DNA of 64,000 nt. Source: Amycolatopsis umgeniensis. Its GTDB lineage: Bacteria > Actinomycetota > Actinomycetes > Mycobacteriales > Pseudonocardiaceae. The translations under genes were made by a program, and so were the position numbers. Positions 25,986-35,265 of the stretch are shown in pieces. The notes under the pieces were generated by a model that searched no databases, was not told where the DNA came from, and was given only the letters and a program-made list of their open reading frames with translations. The stretch lies in contig NZ_JACHMX010000001.1 of NCBI RefSeq assembly GCF_014205155.1, forward strand, positions 6,200,001-6,264,000. Reading direction: 5' to 3'. Numbering within the stretch: the stretch's first letter is position 1; each line of letters starts with the position of its first letter.

Positions 25986-27607
25986 AACGCTGGACGGTGG
26001 TCACGCTGGCGGCGATCTGCGCGCTGTCACTGGTTTCCTGTGATTCGGGGGAGGGTGCGGCGCGGAGACTGGGGGAGGCCGAGGCGGGCACCCTGCGGGT
26101 GCTCGCGGGCAGCGAACTGGCTGATCTGCAACCGTTGCTGGAGCAGGAAGCGGCGGCGACCGGGGTCAAGGTCAAGTTCCAGTTCACCGGGACGCTGGAA
26201 GGCACCGAATCGCTGGCGAACGGGAAGGCGGACGGCCAGTACGACGCTGTCTGGTTCTCGTCGAACCGTTATCCCGCAGCCGTTCCCGACGCGGCTAAAC
26301 GGCTCGGCGAGCAGGTGAAGATCATGAGTTCCCCGGTGGTGCTCGGGCTTTCCGCGTCGGCGGCGCAACGGCTCGGCTGGACAGGGCGGCCGGTGAGCTG
26401 GGGTGAGATCGCCGAGCAGGCCGGGAAGAAGGCCTTCACCTACGGCATGACCGATCCGTCGGCGTCGAACTCCGGGTTCTCGGCGCTGGTCGGGGTCGCT
26501 TCCGCGCTCGCGGGCGCGGGCAACGCCATCGACGCGCAGCAGATCGCTTCGGTCACTCCGAAACTGACCGAGTTCTTCAGCGCGCAGGCGATGTCAGCGG
26601 GTTCGTCCGGCTGGCTTTCCGAGACCTACCAACGGCGGGCGAGTGGTCAGGATCCCGGCAAGAAGGTCGACGGGCTGATCAATTACGAGTCCGTCCTGCT
26701 GTCGCTGAACGCGAGCGGGAAGCTCCCCGAACCGTTGACGCTGGTGTACCCCTCCGACGGTGTCGTCACCGCCGACTATCCGCTGACCCTGCTGGCCGGC
26801 GCGAATTCCGACGCGCGGGACGCGCACCGCAAGCTGGCCGAGCGGCTCCGGACGCCGGACACTCAGCGCAAGATCATGGAGACCACGCAACGTCGTCCGG
26901 TCGTCCCGGGTGTCCCTTTAGGACAGCAGTTCGCGCAGAAGGACCTCGTCGAACTGCCGTTCCCCGCGACGCAGCAAGCCGTCGACGCGTTGCTGGGAGC
27001 GTACTTCGACAAGATCCGGCGTCCGTCGCGGACCCTGTACGTCCTCGACACCTCCGGTTCCATGGCCGGGGACCGGATCGAGTCACTGCGGACCGCGCTG
27101 ATCGGGCTGACCGGCGCCGACGGTTCACTCACCGGCCGGTACCGCCGGTTCCGCAGCCGCGAAGAGGTCACGATGCTGCCGTTCGACACCGTTCCCGGCA
27201 GCCCGCAAACGTTCGCCGTCCCGGACGGCGATCCCCAGCCCGCGCTGGACAAGATCAAGCACTTCGCCGAAGACCTCGACGCGAACGGCGGCACGGCGAT
27301 CTACGACAGCCTCGAGCGCGCGTACGCCATCATGGGGCCGCTGGTCGCGCGTGATCCCGACCGGTTCACGTCGATCGTGCTGATGACCGACGGGGAGAAC
27401 GCGAGTGGTTCCAGCTTCGAGGACTTCCAGCGGAAGTTCCCGTCGCTGCCGGAGGCGATGCGGCAGATCCCGGTGTTCACCGTGATCTTCGGCGAGAGCG
27501 ACTCCGCCGAACTCGGCGAGGTCGCGAAACGCACCGGCGGCAACGTGTTCGACGCGCGGGGTGACGTGCTGCCCAAGGTGTTCCAGGAAATCCGCGGGTA
27601 TCAATGA
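25982..27607 (+). CDS. Lipoprotein with solute-binding and C-terminal von Willebrand A domains
   Basis: 541 residues from GTG 25982 (GTGA overlap). The signal peptide ends in the lipobox LVSC (Cys about residue 20), so it is anchored outside the membrane. Residues about 35-330 form a molybdate/sulfate-type binding protein (LAGSELADLQPLLEQEA, YGMTDPSASNSGFSALVG). Residues about 345-541 are a VWA domain with an intact MIDAS: TLYVLDTSGSMAG, a Thr in NGGTAIYDS, and Asp in LMTDGENASG. The combination suggests a surface sensor or assembly factor. It follows TelA and precedes a small membrane protein in one operon. Confidence 0.85.
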   Translation: MKRWTVVTLAAICALSLVSCDSGEGAARRLGEAEAGTLRVLAGSELADLQPLLEQEAAATGVKVKFQFTGTLEGTESLANGKADGQYDAVWFSSNRYPAAVPDAAKRLGEQVKIMSSPVVLGLSASAAQRLGWTGRPVSWGEIAEQAGKKAFTYGMTDPSASNSGFSALVGVASALAGAGNAIDAQQIASVTPKLTEFFSAQAMSAGSSGWLSETYQRRASGQDPGKKVDGLINYESVLLSLNASGKLPEPLTLVYPSDGVVTADYPLTLLAGANSDARDAHRKLAERLRTPDTQRKIMETTQRRPVVPGVPLGQQFAQKDLVELPFPATQQAVDALLGAYFDKIRRPSRTLYVLDTSGSMAGDRIESLRTALIGLTGADGSLTGRYRRFRSREEVTMLPFDTVPGSPQTFAVPDGDPQPALDKIKHFAEDLDANGGTAIYDSLERAYAIMGPLVARDPDRFTSIVLMTDGENASGSSFEDFQRKFPSLPEAMRQIPVFTVIFGESDSAELGEVAKRTGGNVFDARGDVLPKVFQEIRGYQ

Positions 27608-28185
27608 TCCGGTACCTCGGCTCCACGAAGAACCTCGCGGGCTGTGTCGGCGGGCTCATCGGTCTCGTGCTGTACCTGACCGGCGTCGTCGGCGGACTGT
27701 GGCCGGTGGTGGTCGCCGGACTGTACGGCGTGTTCGCCCTGCTCGCGCCGCCTGAACGGGTCCGGTTGGTGCCGGTGGACACTGGGCACCTGCGCGCGGA
27801 CCTCGTCTCGCTGGTGGCCAAGGTGACCGCGCGGGAGCAGCGCATGCCGGAGTCCTCTGTGGACAGTGTCCGGCGTGTCGTCGAAGTCCTCGACGACATG
27901 CTGTCGCGGCCGGAGCGGCTGTCGGCCAACCCGGACGTCCAGCACGCCGTCACCAGGTTGGCGCGAACCGATCTGCCGCTTTCCGTGGAGACCTACCTCA
28001 ACCTGCCGTGGTGGTTCGCCGCCAAACGGCGGGCGAGCGGCGAGCCGAGCGCGTCCGAAGAACTCCTCGCGCAACTGGAGCTGCTGGAGACCGAGGCGCA
28101 CCGGGTCGCTGAACGGTTCTACGCCGGCGACGTCCATCAGCAGTCGGATCACACGCGGTATCTGCGTGAGCGGGGCGAGGCCTGA
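27604..28185 (+). CDS. Small membrane protein of the TelA/VWA operon (XpaC-like possible)
   Basis: 193 residues from ATG 27604 (ATGA overlap). Two close hydrophobic helices lie in residues 10-45 (NLAGCVGGLIGLVLYLTGVV and PVVVAGLYGVFALLAPPE), followed by a soluble helical domain with heptad-like leucines (SEELLAQLELLETEAHRV). In other bacteria a XpaC-like gene often lies next to telA, and the topology here would fit, but similarity is too weak to name it. As the last member of the four-gene operon it probably links the extracellular binding/VWA proteins to TelA at the membrane. Confidence 0.6.
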   Translation: MIRYLGSTKNLAGCVGGLIGLVLYLTGVVGGLWPVVVAGLYGVFALLAPPERVRLVPVDTGHLRADLVSLVAKVTAREQRMPESSVDSVRRVVEVLDDMLSRPERLSANPDVQHAVTRLARTDLPLSVETYLNLPWWFAAKRRASGEPSASEELLAQLELLETEAHRVAERFYAGDVHQQSDHTRYLRERGEA

Positions 28186-28320
28186 GGGCGGTCCCGATCA
28201 GCGGTAACCGGGAATCAGTCTGCCGGTTGTTCTGCATGGGCAAGCCGGGTTCGCTGCGCTGGACTGGGCGACGCCGATCCGGTCGTGGTCGGCGTTCCGT
28301 CTCTCCTAGGGAGCTCAGAC

Positions 28321-29421
28321 GTGCGTAAATACAGACTCGGGGCGGCCGTGCTGGCCGCGGTCATGGTGTGTCTCGCCGGTGGTGTCCCGGCGAACGCCGC
28401 GCAGCGCGGCGACCACTGCGTCGCCGACACGGCGACCGAAGTGATCCGATGCTTCGACAGTGTCGGCGATTCCCTCGCTGCGGCGTCGGCGGGCAAGGTC
28501 GGTGCCTCCGCGACCGTGATCAGCGTGCTGTACGAACACGGGAACTTTGGTGGCGCGAGCGTCGCCATCACCGGGTCGCCGTGCGTCGAAGGGACCAACC
28601 AGACCATCGGGTTCCTCGGCGACTGGAACGACAAGATCTCCTCGTTCCAGACCTTCCACAACTGCTACATCACGATGTACGAGCACGCCGAATACCAGGG
28701 CGAAAGCCAGGAGTGGTACGCCAACGACAGCGCGAACTACGGGTCCAACATGAACGACCGCGGCAGCTCGGTGGTGTATTCGCGAGGCCCCTCCCGCGCC
28801 GAACTGCTCAAGGACTGTGGCCGCGCCACCAAGAACTGCAACGCCCACGTCGACCAGCGCGGTCAGGATTTCGGCGGTAGCTGGGGCCGTGTCGACACGG
28901 TGTACAACTGCAGCGCCAACAAGATCACCCAGGTGATCGGCAAACGCGACACCCGAAGCGGGAAGAACACGGTGTCGAACGAGATCAGTGTGACCGCGGG
29001 CTTCCAGTTCCTCGTCGACTGGTCGGTCGCCTACAAGCGCACGTGGGGCCAGGAATGGGGCTGGGAGACCAGCGAAAGCGTCGAGACCCGGATCGAGGTG
29101 AACCCGGGTTACTGGGCGGGCCTCGACCGCTCACCGGTGATGCGCGTGGCCGACGGCTGGTACGACATGTGGTTCGACAAGCGCAAGTGGGGCCACAACC
29201 AGTGGTACGTCTGGAACTTCAGTGGTGAAGGTCCCGCTCCCGGTGTCGTGGGCCAGACCAGGACGGTCGGCAAGAAGATGACGTCGGACGAGAAGAAGAG
29301 GGTGTGTGGGAAGTCGGCGGGGCTCGTGCGGTCCTCCGCTGGAGCGCAGACGGAAAGCGCCGCCGCGGTGACGCCTTCCGTGCCTCCGGTGCGTGTCGCG
29401 GAGGGACGACTGCACAGCTGA
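28321..29421 (+). CDS. Secreted beta/gamma-crystallin-like protein with putative pore-forming-like C-terminal domain
   Basis: 366 residues from GTG 28321 (GGGAG 8 nt upstream). It has a signal peptide ending near PANAAQ. Residues about 60-140 contain two Greek-key-like motifs, LYEHGNFGGASVAI and MYEHAEYQGESQEWY, characteristic of beta/gamma-crystallin and I36 inhibitor folds. The second half contains long alternating polar/hydrophobic strands rich in Ser, Thr and Trp (SNEISVTAGFQFLVDWSVAY, WGQEWGWETSESVETRIEV), reminiscent of aerolysin/ETX-type beta pore-formers. Several Cys (CGRATKNC, YNC) suggest disulfides. The second-domain assignment is inferred from strand pattern only. The last 60 residues are low-complexity. 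Confidence 0.55.
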   Translation: MRKYRLGAAVLAAVMVCLAGGVPANAAQRGDHCVADTATEVIRCFDSVGDSLAAASAGKVGASATVISVLYEHGNFGGASVAITGSPCVEGTNQTIGFLGDWNDKISSFQTFHNCYITMYEHAEYQGESQEWYANDSANYGSNMNDRGSSVVYSRGPSRAELLKDCGRATKNCNAHVDQRGQDFGGSWGRVDTVYNCSANKITQVIGKRDTRSGKNTVSNEISVTAGFQFLVDWSVAYKRTWGQEWGWETSESVETRIEVNPGYWAGLDRSPVMRVADGWYDMWFDKRKWGHNQWYVWNFSGEGPAPGVVGQTRTVGKKMTSDEKKRVCGKSAGLVRSSAGAQTESAAAVTPSVPPVRVAEGRLHS

Positions 29422-29453
29422 TCCGTTTCGGCGGCCGATGGTCACGTGCGTGG

Positions 29454-30248
29454 CTATCGGCCGCCTAGCTTCGGCAGGGTCAGCGTGGTGACCGCCGTCA
29501 TCACCCAGCCCAGCAGGTCGCCGAGCGGGATCGTGGAAAGCTTTTCCGGCCATTCCTCGGCCAGCGCGTGCAGGACGAGGTGACCGTCGTGCGCTTCGAC
29601 GGCGGTGAGCCGGATCCCTTGCGGGAGTTCCGGCAGGGGCAGCACGATCGGCTTGAGGCGGGACGGCGGACCGAAGCGACGGCGTCCGATGTGGACGGAC
29701 ATCGGCCGCAGGACGACGGCGTCGCCCTCCACAGTGGACTCCAGGGCGAGATGTCCCCAGCGGGGCCGCTTTTCCCAGCGAATGTGGAAGTGCCCGTCCT
29801 CGCCGGGGGTCACGATGATGCCCGGCCGGGCTTCGGCGACCCGAGCCTGCAGGATCTCGGGCGCGACCCGGATCGCCATCTTCACCTGTTCGGGGATAGC
29901 AGCGGGGGACGGGAGCGAGCGGAGACGGACGTTCGAGGCCAGGACGGTGATGCGACTCAGCGGGGTTTCCGGCCAGTCGACGTCCTCCACGACGATGCGG
30001 ACGTCGCCGACCCGGCCGGTGGCGGCCAGACTGAGGCTGTCGGCCTGGTAGTCGAGGCCGGTCAGGGTGAGCCCGACGTCGTGCCCGTCCACCTTGGTCG
30101 TCAGCCGTCGCCCGACCAGCTGTTCGGTCACGGTCTTCAGCACCGCGGCCGGGGTCACGGGCACGTTCGGCAACAGCGCCCGCCCGGCGGCCGCCAGGCC
30201 GAACAGCTCGGGAAGGGGGTTCAGCTCGAACCATCTGCCTTCGCTCAT
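29454..30248 (-). CDS. LmeA-like (DUF2993-like) lipid-binding protein
   Basis: 264 residues from ATG 30248 (MSEGRWFELNPLP); a longer frame upstream is less likely. There is no signal peptide. The beta-rich body ends with PLPELPQGIRLTAVEAHDGHLVLHA, which resembles the C-terminal LPxLPxGLxLxxVxVxxxGLxV motif of DUF2993 proteins such as LmeA, a phospholipid-binding protein involved in mannan elongation in mycobacteria. The family link is from that motif and remains tentative. It is the first of several minus-strand genes but is not tightly coupled to any. Confidence 0.4.
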   Translation of the reverse strand: MSEGRWFELNPLPELFGLAAAGRALLPNVPVTPAAVLKTVTEQLVGRRLTTKVDGHDVGLTLTGLDYQADSLSLAATGRVGDVRIVVEDVDWPETPLSRITVLASNVRLRSLPSPAAIPEQVKMAIRVAPEILQARVAEARPGIIVTPGEDGHFHIRWEKRPRWGHLALESTVEGDAVVLRPMSVHIGRRRFGPPSRLKPIVLPLPELPQGIRLTAVEAHDGHLVLHALAEEWPEKLSTIPLGDLLGWVMTAVTTLTLPKLGGR

Positions 30249-30294
30249 CCGACCAGTGTCGCCGAACGGGACGCCGATTGCCGCCGCAGGGGGG

Positions 30295-30588
30295 TCAGCG
30301 GGCCGCGAAACGGGCGATGACACCCGCCAGGATCACCCAGAACGCCGCGGCCAGACCGTAGTCGAGGATGACCGCGAGATTCGGGTCACTCACCGGGAAC
30401 AGTCCCGGCCAGAACAACGCCAGAGGTCCGGCGAGTGCCTGGATGAAGATGAAGAAACCGTTGCCCGCGTTGGCTCCTGCGAGCACCATGACCATGTACA
30501 GCAGCTCGATGAAAGCGAACAGCGCGCCGATGCCGGTGATGACCCGCACGGCGGTGTTGCTCCTACTGGTGGTTCGCCATCTGGACAT
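30295..30588 (-). CDS. Small integral membrane protein
   Basis: 97 residues from ATG 30588 (MSRWRTTSRSNT). Three hydrophobic segments: VITGIGALFAFIELLYMVMVL, a middle FIFIQALAGPLALFWPGLF and a last ILDYGLAAAFWVILAGVIARF. The N-terminus is basic and should lie inside. No family recognised. It stands between the LmeA-like and ornithine cyclodeaminase-like genes with gaps on both sides. Confidence 0.5.
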   Translation of the reverse strand: MSRWRTTSRSNTAVRVITGIGALFAFIELLYMVMVLAGANAGNGFFIFIQALAGPLALFWPGLFPVSDPNLAVILDYGLAAAFWVILAGVIARFAAR

Positions 30589-30660
30589 GCCGGAAAAGTT
30601 CCCGGATTCGGCCCCGGCAAACGTTTCAACGGCCAAGTTGCGCCGATCGGCCGTACCCAC

Positions 30661-31569
30661 CTACTCCTCGTAGGCCGCCAGTGACCGTGCGATGGCCCAA
30701 TCCTGGGCGGCGACGCCGACGGACTTGAACACTGTCCTTCCTGAGACCGCTGGCGGCTCCCGCAGGGCCGCGCCGAGTTCCACGATGGACCCGCGGTCGA
30801 GAACGCCGTCCTCGACGGCTTTGATGACCTCGCCCGCCTCCTCGAGCGCGGCTCCGATCTGGTCGACGACCACGATCGAAGCTGTCGCGAGCAGTTCCCC
30901 GGGCAGTTCGCGCATCGACGGGCGGAACGAGCCGATCGCGTTGACGTGGACGTTCTGCGGGAGGGCCGAGAGGGCGAAGAGCGGCGTCTCCGACGACGTC
31001 GCGCAGTTGACGATCTCCGCGTCCGCCAGGGCGTCCTCGACGGACTCGGCGACGCGGAACGAGACGGCGGGGAACTCCGTGCCGAGCCGTTCCGACAGCG
31101 CCCGGGCGTTTCCGGTGGTCCGGCTGTGGATCGCGACCTCACGCAGTTCTCGTACCGCGGCGATCGCGCGGACCTGGTCGGCCGCCTGTGCCCCGGAACC
31201 GAGGAGCGCGAGGTGTCCGGCGCTCGGCGGGGCGAGCAGATCGGTCGCGACGCCGGTGACCGCGCCGGTGCGCAGGGTGGTCACGGCGGTCGCGTCGGCG
31301 ACGAGTGGTTCACCGGCGCCCGTCCAGACCACGGTGCCGAGAATCGCCGGATCACGGTCCAGCTGGACGCCGAGCGTTTTGACCACTCCCGTTCCCGACG
31401 GTTCGTGGTACGCCGTCATCACCAGCACCCGGCCGTCGCCGAAGACGAGCCGCTCCGGCTGGGTGAAGTGCCCGGCGGCGAGTCCGTCGAACGCGTCGCG
31501 GACCGCCTCGACCGCGTCCCGCATGGGGACGGCCTTGCGGACCTCGTCGTCACTGAGTGTTCGGGTCAC
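30661..31569 (-). CDS. Ornithine cyclodeaminase/mu-crystallin family protein
   Basis: 302 residues from GTG 31569 (AAGG 8 nt upstream; GTG 31578 is an alternative). It has the NAD(P)-binding Rossmann loop LALLGSGAQAADQVRAI, then VAIHSRTTGNARALSERLG, a catalytic-region NAIGSFRPSMRELP and FKSVGVAAQDWAIA near the end, all characteristic of the family. Members include ornithine and lysine cyclodeaminases, ketimine reductases and alanine/arginine dehydrogenases. The specific substrate cannot be told. No biosynthetic cluster surrounds it, so a role in amino-acid catabolism or ketimine reduction is most likely. Confidence 0.85.
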   Translation of the reverse strand: MTRTLSDDEVRKAVPMRDAVEAVRDAFDGLAAGHFTQPERLVFGDGRVLVMTAYHEPSGTGVVKTLGVQLDRDPAILGTVVWTGAGEPLVADATAVTTLRTGAVTGVATDLLAPPSAGHLALLGSGAQAADQVRAIAAVRELREVAIHSRTTGNARALSERLGTEFPAVSFRVAESVEDALADAEIVNCATSSETPLFALSALPQNVHVNAIGSFRPSMRELPGELLATASIVVVDQIGAALEEAGEVIKAVEDGVLDRGSIVELGAALREPPAVSGRTVFKSVGVAAQDWAIARSLAAYEE

Positions 31570-31717
31570 GGGAATCACCTTGCCAGCACGCGGTGCTCGC
31601 GCGCAGGACGACACTGCCCCGGACCCGCTCGTTCCGTGCCCGGCCGGCGCGTTCCGGCAGCGTCGCCTGTTCCAGCACTCGTTCGCCGAGATCCTCCAGC
31701 AGCAAGGCGGCCGAAAG

Positions 31718-32308
31718 CTAGCCGTCCAGGGGTGCGCCCCGCCACTGCCAGCCGGCGCGGGAAGGGCGTCCGGGAAGGTCCGTCCGGTCTGTCGCCCACA
31801 GCAACGCGGTCCAGGGATCGATGTCGACGGCGTCCACTTCCGGGAACATCCGCGCGAGCACACGCGAACAGACGTCGCGGGGCGGGTCGAGGGTGATTTC
31901 AAGGCCCCTGGCCATGTCCTCGCCGTGAACCAGGGCCTCGACGCAGCCCATTCCGGCGAAGCCCGCGAGGTCTGCGCGACCGCTCGGGTGATAGGCACGC
32001 ACGTCCGGGGCCATCGTGCGCAGGGTGGCGCCGAGGATGCCGCCGCCGACGGTGACGAACTCCAGCATCTCCGACGGTGTCGCGGCACTGTCGGCGACGG
32101 ATTCGAAGCAGACGAAACGCGGCGTCGACGGCCGGGCGATCAGCAGCCCGGCGTAGGAGATGAGGCAGTCGCCGAGATGCTCGGCCGTCCGCCAGGCGTT
32201 CAGTTCGCCGGTGCCGGGGGCCGATGACCAGTCGTGGTTCGCCGCTTTTCGCAGGTCGCTCACCACGCTGGTCACCGCCGCGTCGAGATCGTCGGGCGTG
32301 ATCGTCAT
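31718..32308 (-). CDS. Maleylpyruvate isomerase-type (mycothiol-dependent/DinB-fold) protein
   Basis: 196 residues from ATG 32308. The four-helix DinB-like fold is suggested by NAWRTAEHLGDCLISYAGLL (His of the metal site), a central helix and VEALVHGEDMARGLEI (Glu and His ligands). This three-ligand pattern is typical of the MDMPI N-terminal domain of mycothiol-dependent enzymes in actinobacteria. No sterol-carrier-like C-terminal domain follows. The substrate is unknown. The gene lies 7 bp downstream of the M28 peptidase stop and may be cotranscribed with it. Confidence 0.75.
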   Translation of the reverse strand: MTITPDDLDAAVTSVVSDLRKAANHDWSSAPGTGELNAWRTAEHLGDCLISYAGLLIARPSTPRFVCFESVADSAATPSEMLEFVTVGGGILGATLRTMAPDVRAYHPSGRADLAGFAGMGCVEALVHGEDMARGLEITLDPPRDVCSRVLARMFPEVDAVDIDPWTALLWATDRTDLPGRPSRAGWQWRGAPLDG

Positions 32309-32315
32309 CAAGGCA

Positions 32316-33740
32316 TCAGCTCAAGGGTGTCGGAAACGCGACCGGACCGCGGCGGCCGTTCTTCCCGACCGCGCGCACACCGAAGAACAGGTTGTCCTTC
32401 GACAGATCAACTTTAGCCTCGGTCTTGTGGCCGACTCCGATCACGTGCGTCCATTCGGCCTCCGTCGTCTCCCGCCAGACGACCTCGTAGCCGGCGAGAT
32501 CCGGGTCGGTTCCGCGGCGCCACACCAGATTCGTGTCGTTCGTCAGCTGGTTCGTCCGGATCCGGACGTCCTCGGGGGCGCCGGGCGCCGTCGCGAGCGA
32601 CCACAGCGTGGCGGCGTTCACCCGGGCGACCCTGGCGATGAACGGGAAGTCGCAGAACTCGGGCAGGTCGCCGAACTGCTTCCCGTTCTCCACCCGGACG
32701 TCCTGGTGCTGGTGCGCGTAGTCCTCGTGCGGTTCGGTGAACCGCGCGGCCGGATACCCCTGCTCCAGGAAGGGGATGTGGTCGCCACCCCGGAGGTAGC
32801 GGTCGCGCCGGTAGATCACCCGCACGGCCATACCGGTCGCGTCGTTCTCCGCGACCGACCGCACGAACCGGGCCAGCTGCCGGGAGGGTGAATCGTTTTC
32901 ACCACCGACAGCGCGCCGGATATCGGCCTGCGCCGGGGTTTCCGACGTCGGCACGCCCTCGGCGAACAACCGGATCGTGCGCGGGTCCCGCGTGCCGTCG
33001 TCCGCCCGGCTCGAACCGACGATGTCGTTGGTGAACATCGCTCGCACGTCGGTGCCCGCCGTTTTGTAGAGGGTGGCCAGGTGCCGTGCGCCGAACAGGC
33101 CCTGTTCCTCGCCCGCGACCGCCACGAAGACGAGGGTCGCGGCCGGACGGCGGGTGGCGAACACCCGGGCGAGTTCCATCGAGACGGCCACGCCGGAGGC
33201 GTCGTCGTCGGCCCCCGGCGCGTCCTTCGTGGCGTCGAGCGGATCCGAGCACCTCGAGTCGTAATGGCCCGACACCACGTGAACGCGTTCGGGCGTGGTG
33301 GATCCGCGCAGCGTGGCGACGACGTTGGTGATCGTGGTGGCAACGGGGATCCGGGGTGGGGCGGGTGGCTGCACGTACGACTGCAACTCGACTTTCATCC
33401 GTCCGCCCGACCTCTCCGCGGATTTCGTCATCTCCGCGAAGATCCAGTCACGGGCGGCGCCGATTCCGCGGACGGGATCGGTCTGCGAGGACAACGTGTG
33501 CCGTGTCCCGAAGGCGGCAAGCCTGCGGACGGTGGCCTCGATGCGGTGTTCGTCGATCTCCCGCAGGATCGCCCGCAGTTCCGCGTCCGGCCGTTGCGGC
33601 GAGGGGGATCCGCCGGGCCCGCGATCGCCCAGTTCATCGGCACCGGCCGGGGCCCCGGTGAGGGCGGTGGAGGACAGGGCGGCCGCGGACAGCGCGGCCG
33701 ACGTGGACAGGAACACTCGTCTGGACCTCTCCTGAGCCAT
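32316..33740 (-). CDS. Tat-exported M28 family zinc aminopeptidase
   Basis: 474 residues from ATG 33740. The N-terminus carries a twin-arginine signal (ERSRRVFLSTSAALSAAALS). Zinc ligands of family M28 appear in order: His in VSGHYDSR, Asp in APGADDDASG, Glu pair in AVAGEEQGLFG, Asp in FTNDIVGSS, and the last His in EPHEDYAHQHQD. The C-terminal 100 residues look like a fibronectin-III-type domain (PEDVRIRTNQLTNDTNLVWR). Expected activity is release of N-terminal residues from peptides outside the cell. Confidence 0.9.
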   Translation of the reverse strand: MAQERSRRVFLSTSAALSAAALSSTALTGAPAGADELGDRGPGGSPSPQRPDAELRAILREIDEHRIEATVRRLAAFGTRHTLSSQTDPVRGIGAARDWIFAEMTKSAERSGGRMKVELQSYVQPPAPPRIPVATTITNVVATLRGSTTPERVHVVSGHYDSRCSDPLDATKDAPGADDDASGVAVSMELARVFATRRPAATLVFVAVAGEEQGLFGARHLATLYKTAGTDVRAMFTNDIVGSSRADDGTRDPRTIRLFAEGVPTSETPAQADIRRAVGGENDSPSRQLARFVRSVAENDATGMAVRVIYRRDRYLRGGDHIPFLEQGYPAARFTEPHEDYAHQHQDVRVENGKQFGDLPEFCDFPFIARVARVNAATLWSLATAPGAPEDVRIRTNQLTNDTNLVWRRGTDPDLAGYEVVWRETTEAEWTHVIGVGHKTEAKVDLSKDNLFFGVRAVGKNGRRGPVAFPTPLS

Positions 33741-33913
33741 TCTTCGTTCCTACGCGTCCGGCCATCGGGCGTCTACCCGCGAAAGGATGAGCGCGGCAGG
33801 CGGTGGATGGGGGAGGAACGCCGGGTGATCTTCGGGAGAAAAACTCCATGGCCGAGGCGCTCCAGGAAACGCTGAAGAGTGGGCCAAGCGCAGACAAAAG
33901 CCGGCAGCGCCCG

Positions 33914-35092
33914 TCAGTCCTCGGTGTTCTCCTCGAGGTCAGTACGCGGTTCGTGGAAGGGCTCTGGTGATGTCTCGTAGGTATGTCCGCTCGGCGTGGT
34001 GATGATCATGCCGCCGTTGCCGGTGGGCACGGCCGACCATCCTGGTTCCTCTCGTAGCAGGTTGTGACCTTTGCAGTGGATGTGGCAGTTGTGGTGGTCG
34101 GTCTTGCCCTTGCGGGCCCGGGGGACGATGTGGTCGATCTCGGCGAACTCGGCCGGGCAGTGGCAGCCTGGTTGCGTGCACTCGCGATCCCTCGCCATGA
34201 TCAGACGTGCCAGGGATGCCGGTGACCGATATTTGTCGGCGCCGGCTTCGAGTAGCTGGCCTGTGGCCGAGTCGGTGATCAGCCGCGACCAGGTCGACGA
34301 AGAGTCGGAGGCGATCTCGCGGACCAGCCAGTCAGGGATGGGTCCGTACCCGGCGAGCGTCGCGGGGTCGTTGCGCGCGCCGACGAGTGTCAAGAGATCG
34401 ACATAGACATGGATATGCGCCCGTCGTTTCCCTCGGCCGTCCTCGGCCAGCAGGCGTTCCGCGAAGATGTCGGCGCGATGCTGATCAAGGGTTCGGGATT
34501 TGTCCTTGTTCCGCCGGGATCGCGCCGATCTGCTCATCGAGGCGTAGAGAGAACTGGCGACTTCGGTGGGAAGATGGCCGGAGAGCGTGGACATGGTCTC
34601 GTCGTTGTGTTCCAACGAGATACGCCGCAGAGCGCGCTTTTTGGCGGCCCGTTCGCGATACCCGTCGGGGTCGAACTTCTGCACGGCGTAGCTCACCGAA
34701 CCGCGGATCGCGCCGGGATCGCGACCGGCGAGACGTTCGGCCAGCCAGGCGTCGATCTGGGCCGCGACCTCGTCCGAAACCTCTCTGGTCAGCTGGGTGA
34801 CCTTGGAGGATTTGTACAGGTCGATGTCGCCGCGTTCCAGTGCTGCCAACGTGTTCGGCAGCCGCGACACCAGCGCGCGGGAGGTTTCGACGAGCAGGAA
34901 CGCACGATTGCGAGTGACCGAGAAGCGCAAGGCGATCTCCTCGGTCACCGATCTTCGTGAACCGCCGACAGCGGCGAACTCGGCTAACGCACGCACCTGA
35001 CGCCCTTGTGCCTGACGAAGCGAAACCTCTTCGTCGAACGAGGTGTCAAGAAAGCGAGCAGCTTTCGGGTTATAAGCGAGAGTTGAGGTCAT
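33914..35092 (-). CDS. DUF222 and HNH endonuclease domain protein
   Basis: 392 residues from ATG 35092. The N-terminal DUF222 region is helical (LAALERGDIDLYKSSKVTQL). The C-terminal HNH domain is CTQPGCHCPAEFAEIDHIVP then KTDHHNCHIHCKGHN, giving the His-Asn-His fold with zinc cysteines. These proteins are abundant, multi-copy genes in actinobacteria (REP13E12-like in mycobacteria) and are suspected mobile or phage-related elements of unknown function. The gap 33741-33913 before the M28 gene shows nothing clear. Confidence 0.85.
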   Translation of the reverse strand: MTSTLAYNPKAARFLDTSFDEEVSLRQAQGRQVRALAEFAAVGGSRRSVTEEIALRFSVTRNRAFLLVETSRALVSRLPNTLAALERGDIDLYKSSKVTQLTREVSDEVAAQIDAWLAERLAGRDPGAIRGSVSYAVQKFDPDGYRERAAKKRALRRISLEHNDETMSTLSGHLPTEVASSLYASMSRSARSRRNKDKSRTLDQHRADIFAERLLAEDGRGKRRAHIHVYVDLLTLVGARNDPATLAGYGPIPDWLVREIASDSSSTWSRLITDSATGQLLEAGADKYRSPASLARLIMARDRECTQPGCHCPAEFAEIDHIVPRARKGKTDHHNCHIHCKGHNLLREEPGWSAVPTGNGGMIITTPSGHTYETSPEPFHEPRTDLEENTED

Positions 35093-35265
35093 GCCTCGAC
35101 CATACTCAGACGCAAGTTCGAATTCGACGAAATACGGGACTGAATTCGCGTAATGCGTGAATGGGCCAGTCACGACAGACGGAGTCGGCACGTCGCGCGG
35201 GATGAGGTTTCTGCCAGGCAAGGAAGTGCGCGCAAGTCGCCAAGCAAAGGCGGCCGCTCACATCG

